Shown here: piece after piece, positions 16,540 through 26,671 of the stretch
Layout of the letters: every line of letters starts with the position of its first letter
Position numbering within the stretch: position 1 is the stretch's first letter
Assembly (NCBI RefSeq): GCF_900103445.1
Contig: NZ_FNHS01000013.1
Location: 124,001-188,000, forward strand
Direction of reading: 5' to 3'
Length of the DNA stretch: 64,000 nt
Source of the DNA: Methylobacterium phyllostachyos
GTDB taxonomy: Bacteria > Pseudomonadota > Alphaproteobacteria > Rhizobiales > Beijerinckiaceae
The notes under the pieces: generated by a model
The model's input: only the letters and a program-made list of their open reading frames with translations
Told to the model about the DNA's origin: nothing
The model's database searches: none
Made by a program: the position numbers and the translations under genes

Positions 16540-17139
16540 ATGTCCGAACTCGCAACCCTGCGCGGCCTGTCGGGCCTCAGCCCGGCGCCCGCCGCCCTCA
16601 AGGGCTCGGCGCTCGTCCTGATCGACCTGCAGCAGACCTACCGCGAGGGGATCATGCGCCTCGACGGCGTCGAGCCCGCGATCCGCGAGGCGGCGGACCT
16701 GCTGGCCCGGGCGCGGCAGGCCGGCATCCCGGTCTTCCACATCCGCCACGATGCCGGGCCGGGCTCGCCCTACGACGTGACCGCGCCGATCGGCCAGATC
16801 AGCCCCGAGGTGGCGCCGCAGGGCGACGAGCCGGTGATCACCAAGGCCTATCCGAGCTCTTTCGTGGGCACCGATCTCCAGGCGCGGCTGGAGGCGGCGG
16901 GTGTGAAGGAGGTCGTCCTGGCGGGCTTCATGACGCATATGTGCGTCAACTCCACCGCCCGCAGCGCCTTCAACCTCGGTTTCCGCCCGACCGTCGTGGC
17001 CTCCACCACGGCGACGCGGGACCTGCCCGGGCCGGACGGCGCAGTGGTGCCCGCCGCCCAGCTCCAGGCCGCGAGCCTCGCCGCGCTCAGCGACCTGTTC
17101 GCCGTGGTGGCGCGGCGGCAGGCCGATATCCCGGATTGA
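16540..17139 (+). CDS. Isochorismatase-family cysteine hydrolase
   Basis: 199 residues from the ATG at 16540. The catalytic triad of the family is complete: D29 (LVLIDLQQTYREG), K102 (VITKAYPSSF) and C135 (MTHMCVNSTARSAF), the last preceded by the expected cis-peptide region VVLAGFMTH. This group includes nicotinamidases, N-carbamoylsarcosine amidases and isochorismatases. The absence of a histidine-rich metal site argues against nicotinamidase, but the substrate cannot be fixed. It is flanked by the flagellar operon terminator and a dispersed repeat, so it appears monocistronic. Confidence 0.85.
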   Translation: MSELATLRGLSGLSPAPAALKGSALVLIDLQQTYREGIMRLDGVEPAIREAADLLARARQAGIPVFHIRHDAGPGSPYDVTAPIGQISPEVAPQGDEPVITKAYPSSFVGTDLQARLEAAGVKEVVLAGFMTHMCVNSTARSAFNLGFRPTVVASTTATRDLPGPDGAVVPAAQLQAASLAALSDLFAVVARRQADIPD

Positions 17140-17150
17140 GAGGGGCAAGG

Positions 17151-17242
17151 CCGTCGTTGCGAGCGCGGCGAAGCAATCCGGTGCGCGCCACCTGATCGAT
17201 GTCCCGCTACCCTGGGTCGCGTCGCTGTGCTCGCGATGACGG
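17151..17242. repeat. Dispersed imperfect palindrome, copy A
   Basis: 92 bases with inverted ends: CCGTCGTTGCGAG on the left and CTCGCGATGACGG on the right. The left end continues as CGCGGCGAAGCAATCC, and an internal CCCTGGGTC block is shared with copy B at 42225-42317. It lies between two convergent genes, where it may also help end transcription. Elements of this type are scattered between genes in many Methylobacterium genomes (family knowledge, not a search). Confidence 0.75.
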
Positions 17243-17257
17243 GCGGGGCCGCGACCT

Positions 17258-18544
17258 TCAGGCCGTCATCTGCGCCAGCGCAGCCGCGACCTCCGTCAGG
17301 CTCGGCCGCTGAGCCGGATCCGGCTGGGTGCAGGCGATTTCGAGTGCCCGCAGGTTTTCCGGCGGCACATCGCAGCCGTCGAGCAGCTCGCCAATCAGGA
17401 TACCCATCGCCCGGGCTTCGATCCGTGCCAGCGCCGTGCCGTCCGGCCCCTCCGGCAGCGCCGAGGCGGCGCCGAAATCGCTGAGCACGGCTGCCCCGGT
17501 GGCAGCCTCCCAGAGCGTGTTGTGGGCGTAGAGATCGCCGTGGAGCAGGCCGCGCCCATGCAGGTGGGCCGCTGCCTCTGCCACGGATCGCGCGATGCGT
17601 AAGGCCCGCGCCGGATCGAGGCGGAGATCCGGGTGGTAGATGTCGCGGCTGCAGCTCGCGAGGCTCGGCGGCCCGGCGAGCACGCGCCAGTGCGGCGGCA
17701 GGAGCCGGAGCAGGAGCCCTTCGGCCCCGTCGGGATGGCCGTCGAGCCGGCCGAGTGCCCCGGTCAGCGCCGGATGCGTGCCGGCGGCGAGGCAGGCCTC
17801 CATCTCGCGGGCGGGCAGGCCGTCGCTCGTCATCGCGCCCTTGAACAGCTTCAGCGCGACGGCCTCGCCGCGCCAGATTGCCCGGTGGACTCGGCCCGAG
17901 GCACCCTCCCCGAGCAACGCACCGACCTCCAGTTCGGCCCACGGCACCCGCGCCGCCGGGGTGGGCTCCGTCGCGGGCTCAGCGGGATTGCCCGCATAGG
18001 CAATCCAGGCGAGGCGCGGCAGGCGCATCAGCCAGGACGGCAGCGCGTCGAGGCGGTTGCAGGCGAGCCGGATCAGTTCGAGGTTGTCGGCCGCCGACAG
18101 GCTGTCGGGCAGGGCCGCGATCCGGTTGCCGGCCAGCATCAGTTTTTGCAGGCGCTGCCGCTCGCCGATAACCGCCGGCAGGGTCTCAATCCGGTTGTCG
18201 GTCAGCGTCAGCCAGCGCAGGTCGCGCGGCAGCGATTCCGCCGGCACCGCTTCCATGCCGCAACCGCGGAAGCCGAGCTGGCTCAAGCTCGGGCAGTCGC
18301 CTAGAACCGGCGGCAGGCGCGGGAACGGGTTGCCCGAGGCGAACAGCACCCGCAGGTTGCGGAGCCGCGCGAGATCCGCCGGCAGATCAGTCAGGCTGCC
18401 CCGGCCGAGGTCCAGCACCTCCAGCGTGTCGGCGAGCGCGAAGACCTCCGGGGGCACCTCGGTGAGCCCGTCGGGCAGGCGCAGCTCGCGTGCGCCGGCG
18501 AGGTCGCCGCGCCGCAGGGCGGCCAGCGTTTCGGTCCGGTCCAA
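17258..18544 (-). CDS. Leucine-rich-repeat / protein-kinase-like fusion protein
   Basis: 428 residues. About seven leucine-rich repeats occupy residues 16-190 (for example LEVLDLGRGSLTDLPADLAR and LQKLMLAGNRIAALPDSLSA). A kinase-fold domain follows from about 205: glycine loop LLGEGASGRVHRA, VALKLFK (K232), catalytic loop HGDLYAHN (H335-N342) and SDFGAA (D356). Catalytic Asp and Asn are kept, but HRDLKPEN-type Arg and Lys are replaced, as in small-molecule or atypical kinases. No membrane segment or signal is seen, so it is likely cytosolic. It follows the DUF1192 gene by 3 bases at the end of a four-gene operon. Substrate unknown. Confidence 0.87.
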   Translation of the reverse strand: MDRTETLAALRRGDLAGARELRLPDGLTEVPPEVFALADTLEVLDLGRGSLTDLPADLARLRNLRVLFASGNPFPRLPPVLGDCPSLSQLGFRGCGMEAVPAESLPRDLRWLTLTDNRIETLPAVIGERQRLQKLMLAGNRIAALPDSLSAADNLELIRLACNRLDALPSWLMRLPRLAWIAYAGNPAEPATEPTPAARVPWAELEVGALLGEGASGRVHRAIWRGEAVALKLFKGAMTSDGLPAREMEACLAAGTHPALTGALGRLDGHPDGAEGLLLRLLPPHWRVLAGPPSLASCSRDIYHPDLRLDPARALRIARSVAEAAAHLHGRGLLHGDLYAHNTLWEAATGAAVLSDFGAASALPEGPDGTALARIEARAMGILIGELLDGCDVPPENLRALEIACTQPDPAQRPSLTEVAAALAQMTA

Positions 18545-18547
18545 GCC

Positions 18548-18739
18548 TCAGCCCCGCTTGAAGAAGGCGTCGGCCGCCCCCTGCGCCGCCTGCTTGGCTG
18601 CCCGCGCCGCCTCGATCCGGGCGATCTCGGCCCGCAGGAGCGCGATGCGCTCGTCGAGATCCGAAAGCGAAAGCGTATCCAACGGCTGGCCGATCTCGTG
18701 GGACACGGCCTTGCGCGGCCGGTCGTCGTCGTCCCGCAT
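18548..18739 (-). CDS. DUF1192 family small protein
   Basis: 63 residues. The sequence (SHEIGQPLDTLSLSDLDERI then ALLRAEIARIEAARAAK) fits DUF1192, a short alphaproteobacterial family with a GxxLxxLSxxELxERIxxLxxEIxR core and a coiled-coil-like helix. Function is unknown. It is packed between deoB (gap 9 bases) and the LRR-kinase gene (gap 3 bases), so it is cotranscribed with both. Confidence 0.8.
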   Translation of the reverse strand: MRDDDDRPRKAVSHEIGQPLDTLSLSDLDERIALLRAEIARIEAARAAKQAAQGAADAFFKRG

Positions 18740-18748
18740 CGTGTCCTC

Positions 18749-19969
<1,221 letters not shown>

Positions 19970-19971
19970 GG

Positions 19972-21609
19972 TCAGGCGGGCTCCAACTCGGCCGGCGCGT
20001 CGCTGTCGAGGGCGAAGGCGGCCTTGAACAGGGCGCGGGTATAGGCGGTCTGCGGATCGGCAAAGATCGTCTCGGCCGGGCCTTCCTCGACCACGCGGCC
20101 GTTCTGCATCACCATCACGTAGTTGGCGAGCGCCCGGACCACCTTCAGGTCGTGGCTGATGAACAGGTAGGCGAGGCCACGCTCCCGCTGGAGGTCGCGC
20201 AGCAAGGTCACGATCTGCGCCTGGACCGAGCGGTCGAGCGCCGAGGTCGGCTCGTCCAGCACGACGAAGCGCGGGTTCAGCACGATGGCCCGGGCGATCG
20301 CGATGCGCTGGCGCTGGCCACCGGAGAATTCGTGCGGGTAGCGGTCCATGGCGGCGGGATCGAGCCCGACATCCGCGAGCGCCTTCGCGACGACGGCCCG
20401 GCGCTCGGCCCGGGAGCGTACGGCGCCCTGCACCACCAGCCCCTCGGCCACGATATCGGCCACCGACATGCGCGGCGAGAGCGAGCCGTAGGGGTCCTGG
20501 AAGACCACCTGCATGTCCTTTCGCAGGGGCCGCATCTGCGCCACGCTGAAGCCGTCGACGGCCCGGCCGAGGAAGACGATCGGCCCCTCGGAGGCGGTCA
20601 GCCGCAGCAGCGCGAGGCCGAGCGTGGTCTTGCCCGAGCCGGATTCGCCGACGACGCCCACGGTCTCCCCGGCGCGGACCCTAAGCGAGACCCCGTCCAC
20701 CGCCTTCACATGACCGACGACCCGCCGAAGCAGGCCCGCCTTCAGGGGGAACCAGACCTTCAACGGCCCGGCTTCGAGGAGCGGCGCGGCATCGGGCGGG
20801 ATGGGATTGGCGCGGCCCTTCGGCTCGGAGGCGATCAGGCGCCGCGTGTAGTCGTGCTGCGGATTCGCGAAGACCGCCCCGGTCTCGCCGGCCTCGACGA
20901 TCTTGCCCTTCAGCATCACGCAGACCCGGTCGGCGATCCGCTCCACGATGCCGAGATCGTGGGTGATGAACAGCATCGCCATGCCGAGCCGCTTCTGCAG
21001 GTCGGCGAGCAGCGCCAGGATCTGCGCCTGAACGGTGACGTCCAGAGCCGTGGTCGGCTCATCGGCGACGAGCAGGTCCGGCTCGCAGGCCAGCGCCATG
21101 GCGATCATCACCCGCTGGCGCTGGCCGCCGGAGAGCTCGTGCGGATAGGCGCCCATGCGGCTCTCCGCGTCGCGCAGGCCCACGAGATCGAGGAGTTCGA
21201 GGATCCGGCGCTTGGCCGCCTTGCCGGTCAGCCCGCGGTGGAGGCCCAGCACCTCGCCGATCTGCCGCGCGATCGTGTGGAGCGGGTTGAGCGAGGTCAT
21301 GGGTTCCTGGAACACCATGGTGATGTCGGCGCCGCGTACGTCGCGCATGGCGCGTTCGGGCAGGCCCGCGAGGTCGCGGCCCTTGAACAGGATCCGCCCC
21401 TCCTGGCGGGCCGCGCCGTCGAGGAGCCGCAGGATGGCGAGCGCGGTGACCGACTTGCCCGAGCCCGATTCGCCGACCAGCGCCACGGTCTCGCCGCGCC
21501 GGATGGTGAAGCCGATCCGATCGACCGCCCGGGTCTCGCCCTCCCGCGCGCGGAAGGCGACGGACAGGTCCTCGACGGCGAGGAGCGGCTGGGAGTCATC
21601 CAACGTCAT
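19972..21609 (-). CDS. Dual-ATPase ABC protein (oligopeptide/YejF type)
   Basis: 545 residues with two complete nucleotide-binding domains. Domain 1 has [30 protein letters not shown] and [12 protein letters not shown]; domain 2 has [30 protein letters not shown] and [16 protein letters not shown]. Each carries the C-terminal oligopeptide-type extension ([24 protein letters not shown]). This is the YejF/GsiA layout: the ATPase of peptide, microcin C or glutathione importers. No permease or binding-protein gene is next to it in this window, which is unusual, so the partner is elsewhere. First gene of the operon with deoB, DUF1192 and the LRR-kinase. Confidence 0.92.
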   Translation of the reverse strand: MTLDDSQPLLAVEDLSVAFRAREGETRAVDRIGFTIRRGETVALVGESGSGKSVTALAILRLLDGAARQEGRILFKGRDLAGLPERAMRDVRGADITMVFQEPMTSLNPLHTIARQIGEVLGLHRGLTGKAAKRRILELLDLVGLRDAESRMGAYPHELSGGQRQRVMIAMALACEPDLLVADEPTTALDVTVQAQILALLADLQKRLGMAMLFITHDLGIVERIADRVCVMLKGKIVEAGETGAVFANPQHDYTRRLIASEPKGRANPIPPDAAPLLEAGPLKVWFPLKAGLLRRVVGHVKAVDGVSLRVRAGETVGVVGESGSGKTTLGLALLRLTASEGPIVFLGRAVDGFSVAQMRPLRKDMQVVFQDPYGSLSPRMSVADIVAEGLVVQGAVRSRAERRAVVAKALADVGLDPAAMDRYPHEFSGGQRQRIAIARAIVLNPRFVVLDEPTSALDRSVQAQIVTLLRDLQRERGLAYLFISHDLKVVRALANYVMVMQNGRVVEEGPAETIFADPQTAYTRALFKAAFALDSDAPAELEPA

Positions 21610-21701
21610 GCTGCCCTTATAGCGCGCCGGGCCGGTGTCCCTAGTCTATCCTGCTGCGCCAAGGGTCCGCCCAACGCCAACGGACCGCAAGGGAGATCGC
21701 C

Positions 21702-23096
21702 ATGACGGCTGGTGCCCACGCCTTCGCAGCCCAAATCTGGCAGGCGCTTCATGGGCCGCCAAGCGCCCTCGACCGCCTGCACATCACCGGCGCCGGCGCC
21801 CTGCCCTCCGCCTTCGCGGTGAGCGACCTCGCGGCCGGCTCCGTCGGGGCCGCCGCGCTGGCGCTGGCGGAGGTCGCCGGACTGGCAGGCCCGGTGACCG
21901 TGGACCGGCGGCTCGCGTCGTTCTGGTTCGCGCGGTCGCTGCAGCCCGAGGGCTGGCGTGTGCCGGAACCCTGGGATCCGGTCGCGGGCGACTACGAGAC
22001 CCCGGACGGCTGGATCCGGCTCCACACCAATGCGCCGCACCACCGGGCGGCGGCCGAGCGCGTGCTCGGTCCGCAGGTCGATCGCGCCGGCATGGCGCGG
22101 GCGGTGTCGGGCTGGACCAAGGCCGAGCTGGAGGCCGCGATCCTGGCCGCGGGCGGCTGTGCGGCCGAGATGCGCGGTCTGGCCGACTGGGCGGCGCATC
22201 CGCAGGGAAGCGCGGTGGCGGCCGAGCCGCTGGTGCATGTCGATCCGGCCCGCGACCACTCGGGATCACAGTCTCAGTCACTTTGGACACCCCAGCCCGG
22301 GCGTCCCCTCGCCGGCCTGCGTGTGCTCGACCTGACGCGGGTGCTCGCCGGGCCGGTGGCGACGCGCTTCCTCGCGGGCTTCGGGGCGGATGTGCTGCGG
22401 ATCGATCCGCCCGATTGGTCCGAGCCCGCCCTCGAGCCGGAGGTGACCCTCGGCAAGACCTGCGCGCGGCTCGACCTGCGCCAAGCGGCCGACCGGGCGA
22501 CCTTCGAGGGGCTGCTCGCGAGGGCCGACGTGATGATCCACGGCTTCCGGCCCGGCGCCCTCGACGGGCTCGGATACGGCGCGCAGGCCCGGCGGGCCCT
22601 GGCGCCGGGCCTCGTCGAGGTCTGTCTCGACGCCTATGGCTGGACCGGCCCCTGGGCCGGGCGGCGCGGCTTCGACAGCCTCGTGCAGATGAGCACCGGC
22701 ATCGCGCAGGCCGGGCAGGCGTGGCAGCGAGCCGAAAAGCCGGTGCCGCTGCCCGTCCAGGCCCTCGATCACGCCACCGGCTACATGATGGCCGCCGCCG
22801 TCCTGCGATTGCTGTCGCGGCGCCGGCTCGCCGACGGGACCGTCGGCGGGGCGCGGCTCTCCCTCGCGCGTACGGCGGCGTTGTTGGTTGAAGCCGGTGC
22901 GGCGAAACCCGAACCGCCCTGCCCGGCCGCGTCGCCGGAAGATCTCGCACCCGAGATCGAGGCGACATCGTGGGGACCGGCCCGACGCCTGCGACCGCCG
23001 GTGGAGATGGCGGGGGCTCCGATGCGCTGGGCGCGGGCGGCGCGCCGCCTCGGGGACGATGCGCCGGAATGGGCGGCGGACGGTGTGGGGACCTGA
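21702..23096 (+). CDS. Class III (CaiB/BaiF) CoA-transferase family protein
   Basis: 464 residues. The class III core is seen in the second half: LRVLDLTRVLAGPVATRFLA, FGADVLRIDPPDW, ADVMIHGFRPGALDGLGYG and CLDAYGWTGPWAGRRGFDSL. The first 200 residues form a CaiB-like half without the canonical N-terminal motif (EGWRVPEPWDPVAGDYETPD, GWIRLHTNAPHHRAA). The catalytic Asp after the Rossmann part is not securely placed, so activity is uncertain. Members transfer CoA between carboxylic acids such as carnitine, formate/oxalate or 2-methylacyl substrates. It diverges from the ABC gene across 92 bases; substrate unknown. Confidence 0.85.
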   Translation: MTAGAHAFAAQIWQALHGPPSALDRLHITGAGALPSAFAVSDLAAGSVGAAALALAEVAGLAGPVTVDRRLASFWFARSLQPEGWRVPEPWDPVAGDYETPDGWIRLHTNAPHHRAAAERVLGPQVDRAGMARAVSGWTKAELEAAILAAGGCAAEMRGLADWAAHPQGSAVAAEPLVHVDPARDHSGSQSQSLWTPQPGRPLAGLRVLDLTRVLAGPVATRFLAGFGADVLRIDPPDWSEPALEPEVTLGKTCARLDLRQAADRATFEGLLARADVMIHGFRPGALDGLGYGAQARRALAPGLVEVCLDAYGWTGPWAGRRGFDSLVQMSTGIAQAGQAWQRAEKPVPLPVQALDHATGYMMAAAVLRLLSRRRLADGTVGGARLSLARTAALLVEAGAAKPEPPCPAASPEDLAPEIEATSWGPARRLRPPVEMAGAPMRWARAARRLGDDAPEWAADGVGT

Positions 23097-23104
23097 TGTG
23101 ATGG

Positions 23105-23119
23105 CGCCGCTTCGCGGCG
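23105..23119 (+). terminator. Short GC hairpin after the CoA-transferase gene
   Basis: CGCCGC (23105-23110), loop TTC, GCGGCG (23114-23119), starting 9 bases after the stop codon at 23096. The UUC-type loop is compact and stable. A second, longer inverted pair (GAGACGGGG near 23138-23146 with CCCCGTTTC near 23167-23175) follows. No T-run is seen, so this is a weak terminator candidate. Confidence 0.35.
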
Positions 23120-23302
23120 GGTCCTGTGCTGGATCCCGAGACGGGGTCGCGTTTGATCTGGAACCACCCCGTTTCCGGACCGGTGGAACCGAGCGGAACC
23201 TGATCCGGCTCGACTTGGTATGGCCGCCAAAAAGCAGCCAGCAAGCCTCATGCGGCAACCAGGATCAATGGATCCGCAACCGAAGATCGCTACAACGCCG
23301 GT

Positions 23303-24220
23303 GTGAACAGCTCACGCCTGCGCCGTGCCGCGCTCCTCGCCCTTCTCCTCGTCTCGGCCCGGCCGGCTCTGGCCGTCCCCTCCGAGGGGGCTACCGAGAC
23401 CGTGGAGCAGGCGCTCTGCCGCCTGATCGACGACTCCGCCAAGGCCCGGAACCTGCCGGTGCCGTTCCTGACGCGCCTGATCTGGCGCGAGAGCAGCTTT
23501 CGCGTCGGCGTGGTGAGCCCCGCGGGGGCGCAGGGTGTGGCGCAGTTCATGCCGGGCACCGCCCGGGAGCGCGGGCTGCTCGACCCGTTCGACCCCGAGC
23601 AGGCGATCCCGCACGCCGCCCATTTGCTCGCTGACCTGAAGAGCCAGTTCGGCAATCTCGGCCTCGCGGCGGCGGCCTATAACGGCGGCGCAGGTCGGGT
23701 CAGCAAATGGCTCGCCGGCGATGGCGGCCTGCCCGAGGAGACCCGCGCCTACGTGGCCGCCATCACGGGCGTCCCGGTCGACGACTGGCGCACCGGTCCC
23801 GCCAAGGCGATCGAGTTTCCGGAGGGTGGCGCGCCCGCGAAGGCGGATGCGAAGGACGGCAAGGACACCAAGCCGGCGCCGCCGCAGACCTGTCTTCAGG
23901 TCACCGCCAGCCTGCGCATCCCGTCCCGCGGCGACCGCTTCGCGCTGGGCCCCAACGAGGGGCCGGCTGCGCCCTGGGGCATCCAGCTCGCCGGCAATTT
24001 CTCCAAGTCGCTGGCGCTCCAGAGCTTCAACCGGGCCCGGAGCGCCTATGCGCGGGTGATCGGCGAGGTGCGGCCGATGATCATCGGGACGCGCCTGCGC
24101 AACCGCGGCACCCGGGCCTTCTACCGGATCCGCATCCCGGCCCAGAGCCGGCAGGCCGCCGACGACCTGTGCGGCCGCATCCGGAAGGTCGGCGGCGCCT
24201 GTTTCGTGCTGCGGACCTGA
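23303..24220 (+). CDS. Lytic transglycosylase (SLT domain) with C-terminal SPOR-like region
   Basis: 305 residues, GTG start, with a signal peptide (LRRAALLALLLVSARPALA). The SLT goose-lysozyme-like domain shows the catalytic glutamate in LTRLIWRESSFRVG, SPAGAQGVAQFMPGTARERG and AAAAYNGGAGRVSKWL. After a charged linker, the last 80 residues (QSFNRARSAYARVIG, RAFYRIRIPAQSRQAADDLC, GACFVLRT) resemble a SPOR peptidoglycan-binding domain. The enzyme would cleave murein glycan strands in the periplasm to 1,6-anhydro ends. The gap of 206 bases upstream carries only short hairpins. Confidence 0.9.
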   Translation: MNSSRLRRAALLALLLVSARPALAVPSEGATETVEQALCRLIDDSAKARNLPVPFLTRLIWRESSFRVGVVSPAGAQGVAQFMPGTARERGLLDPFDPEQAIPHAAHLLADLKSQFGNLGLAAAAYNGGAGRVSKWLAGDGGLPEETRAYVAAITGVPVDDWRTGPAKAIEFPEGGAPAKADAKDGKDTKPAPPQTCLQVTASLRIPSRGDRFALGPNEGPAAPWGIQLAGNFSKSLALQSFNRARSAYARVIGEVRPMIIGTRLRNRGTRAFYRIRIPAQSRQAADDLCGRIRKVGGACFVLRT

Positions 24221-24303
24221 TTTTTCGCGCTTTGCCGCACCGCCGTCATCAATCCGCCCCGAGAGCGGTGCCGTATGGGCCGGTCGCGATAACCGGATGG
24301 GAT

Positions 24304-25206
24304 ATGACACGACTCCTCACCGCGCTGGCTAGCCTTCTCTGCCTCGGGCTCGCGGCGTTCGGTATCAACGCTGCCTCGCCGCTCGCCCTGTTCGACGCGA
24401 TCGGCCCGCGCGATCCCGGCGGGCGCCTCGCCGCGAAGGACCAGCCCTTCGGCGAAGGCCCCCGGCGACGCCTCGATGTCTACGTTCCCACGGCGGGCGC
24501 CGAGAACGCTCCGGTGCTGGTGTTCTTCTACGGCGGCTCCTGGCAGAGCGGCGCGAAGGACGATTACGCCTTCGTCGGCCACGCGCTCGCCGCGCAGGGC
24601 TTCGTCACGGTGCTGCCGGATTACCGGCTCTATCCGGAGACGGCCTTCCCGGGCTTCCTTCAGGACGGGGCGGCGGCACTGGCCTGGGTGCGCGACAACA
24701 TCGCGGCCTATGGCGGCGACCCGCGTCGCATCGTGCTGGCCGGCCATTCCGCCGGCGCCTACAACGCCCTGATGCTCGGCCTCGACTCGCGCTACGTGAC
24801 GGCGGCGGGCGTCGATCCGAAGACGATCAAGGCGGTGGCCGGCCTGTCCGGCCCCTACGATTTCCTGCCGCTGGATCAGGACACGACCCTCAAGGTGTTC
24901 GGCAAGGCCCCCGATCAGGCGGCGACCCAGCCGGGGAGCTTCGTGGGGCCGCTGTCGCCCGCGGCCTTCCTGGCGTCAGGTGATGCCGACACGGTGGTGA
25001 AGCCCCGGCACACGGTGAGCCTCGCTGCGAAGCTGCGCGCCGAGCACGTACCTGTGCAGGAGCGGATCTATCCCGGCCTCGACCACAAGGACACGCTGCT
25101 CGCCCTGTCGGTGACCTTCCGCTCGAAGGCGCCGGAACTCGCCGAGATGGCGTCCTTCCTGATGCGGCAGTCCGCCGGCCGCTCGCAGTACACGATGCGG
25201 CGCTGA
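24304..25206 (+). CDS. Alpha/beta hydrolase (BD-FAE/carboxylesterase-like), exported or anchored
   Basis: 300 residues from the ATG at 24304. The N-terminal MTRLLTALASLLCLGLAAFG is a signal peptide or anchor. The hydrolase core has an oxyanion block FFYGGSWQSGAKDDY, the nucleophile elbow GHSAGAYNAL, an Asp region (ASGDADTVVKPRH) and the His in YPGLDHKDTLLAL. The GG at the oxyanion hole and the short cap fit the hormone-sensitive-lipase or BD-FAE group of carboxylesterases. It hydrolyses an ester of unknown nature, probably in the periplasm. The gap to the transglycosylase gene is 83 bases, on the same strand. Confidence 0.87.
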   Translation: MTRLLTALASLLCLGLAAFGINAASPLALFDAIGPRDPGGRLAAKDQPFGEGPRRRLDVYVPTAGAENAPVLVFFYGGSWQSGAKDDYAFVGHALAAQGFVTVLPDYRLYPETAFPGFLQDGAAALAWVRDNIAAYGGDPRRIVLAGHSAGAYNALMLGLDSRYVTAAGVDPKTIKAVAGLSGPYDFLPLDQDTTLKVFGKAPDQAATQPGSFVGPLSPAAFLASGDADTVVKPRHTVSLAAKLRAEHVPVQERIYPGLDHKDTLLALSVTFRSKAPELAEMASFLMRQSAGRSQYTMRR

Positions 25207-25332
25207 GCGCGGCAGCCCTTCGTCAAGGTTATCGCGCGATCGCTGGGCGCAACTTTTGATTTGCCATCGCCCCCCACCGACCCGGCGCTAAGATGAGCGC
25301 AGGCCCATGACACGGCCTCGCGGTGGGACGAT

Positions 25333-26655
25333 ATGGCTTCTGCGGACGCGGCGATCGGCATCCCGGCAGACGGACGGCAGCGCGGCCTCGCGGGTCGCGA
25401 CGTGCCGGACGTCGTGCGCGTGCTGCTCAACGGGGCGGTCTTCGTCCTGCTCTGGAACCACGTCTGGCTGAAGGACCTGTCCGACCGCTCGATCCTGTCG
25501 GCCTCCGAGGACGGGAGCCTGCTGACCCAGGTACTGTTCCTCGCCGCCGGCACCGCCATGGCGCTGGCGATCCGCCGGATCGGAATCCGGCACCTCCAAC
25601 CGTTGATGACCCGGCCGCTCCTGCTCTGCGCGATCTGGCTCGGCCTGACGACGCTGCTCTCCATCGAGCCGAGCCTGTCGCTGCGCCGGCTGGCGCTGTT
25701 CGTGATCGCCGCGATGCTTTCGGCGGGGGTGCTGATCGTCGCCCGCTCCCCCCGGCAGCTGGCCCTGAGCTTTGCCGGGGCGGCCCTGGTGATCGTGCTC
25801 TCCTCCTATCTGGCGGTGGCCTTCGTGCCGAACCTCGCCATCCACTCGGCCTTCGACGTCAATTCCGACCCGAGCCATCCGGGCCTCTGGCGCGGGATCT
25901 TCCCGCAGAAGAACGAGGCGGGGGCCGCCATGGTGATCCTCGTGATCGTCGGCCTCTACGTCGCCACCGCCGCCAACCGGTTCCTCGGCTGGGCGATCGT
26001 GCTGCTCGCCGCCGGGTTCCTGCTGGCCAGCGGCTCCAAGACTGCGATCCTGCTGCTGCCGGTGATCCTCGGCGTGACGGGCCTCTGTCAGATGCTGACG
26101 GGCGGCTTCGCCCGGAAGCTGCTGCTGCTGGGCCCGGTGGTCGGATTCTCGCTGATCTCGATCGGCTCGGTGCTGGTGCCGCCGATCCAAGAGGCTGTCG
26201 GCGCACTCCTCACCGACGCGACCTTCACCGGCCGCAGCGAGATCTGGCAATTCGCCATCGACAACATCCTGATTCGCCCCTGGCGCGGCTGGGGGATCGG
26301 CGCGTTCTGGATGACCGAGCGGACCATGTATGCCGGCTCCGAGGAGGTGACTTGGGTCAACACCGTCGATCACGCCCACAACGCTTATCTCGACACGGCG
26401 CTGATCGGCGGCCTGCCGTTCCTGGTGCTGACCGTGGTGGCCTTCGTGTTCGCGCCGGTGCGCGACCTGCAGCGCGTGGCCGGCGGCCGGCTCGACGCCG
26501 AGACGATGTTGTTCCTGCGGCTGTGGTTCCTGGGTCTCGTCTCGGCCTCGTTCGAGACGGTGCTGTGGAACGGCAACAACGCCACCTGCTGCATGTTCAT
26601 GATGGCGGTGTTCGGCCTGCGCCTGCGGACGCGCTACGCCCTGGCCGTGGGCTGA
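25333..26655 (+). CDS. O-antigen ligase/polymerase-like membrane protein
   Basis: 440 residues with about eleven predicted membrane helices and the Wzy_C/WaaL signature: a large loop containing DPSHPGLWRGIFPQKNEAG, then TFTGRSEIWQFAIDNILIRP, RGWGIGAFW and DHAHNAYLDTALIGGLPFL. Family members (WaaL, ExoQ-like proteins) join or polymerise undecaprenyl-linked glycans at the periplasmic face of the inner membrane. ExoQ-like members in alphaproteobacteria share the 'KNxxG' and 'HNxYLD' blocks. No other polysaccharide genes sit alongside, so the glycan is unknown. Confidence 0.87.
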   Translation: MASADAAIGIPADGRQRGLAGRDVPDVVRVLLNGAVFVLLWNHVWLKDLSDRSILSASEDGSLLTQVLFLAAGTAMALAIRRIGIRHLQPLMTRPLLLCAIWLGLTTLLSIEPSLSLRRLALFVIAAMLSAGVLIVARSPRQLALSFAGAALVIVLSSYLAVAFVPNLAIHSAFDVNSDPSHPGLWRGIFPQKNEAGAAMVILVIVGLYVATAANRFLGWAIVLLAAGFLLASGSKTAILLLPVILGVTGLCQMLTGGFARKLLLLGPVVGFSLISIGSVLVPPIQEAVGALLTDATFTGRSEIWQFAIDNILIRPWRGWGIGAFWMTERTMYAGSEEVTWVNTVDHAHNAYLDTALIGGLPFLVLTVVAFVFAPVRDLQRVAGGRLDAETMLFLRLWFLGLVSASFETVLWNGNNATCCMFMMAVFGLRLRTRYALAVG

Positions 26656-26671
26656 GGGCAGATCGCCCGGC

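Noticed and set aside
13763-16555. 930-codon minus-strand frame opposite fliM and motE
   Set aside because: No domain is recognisable, and it lies entirely on the antisense strand of a well-supported operon.
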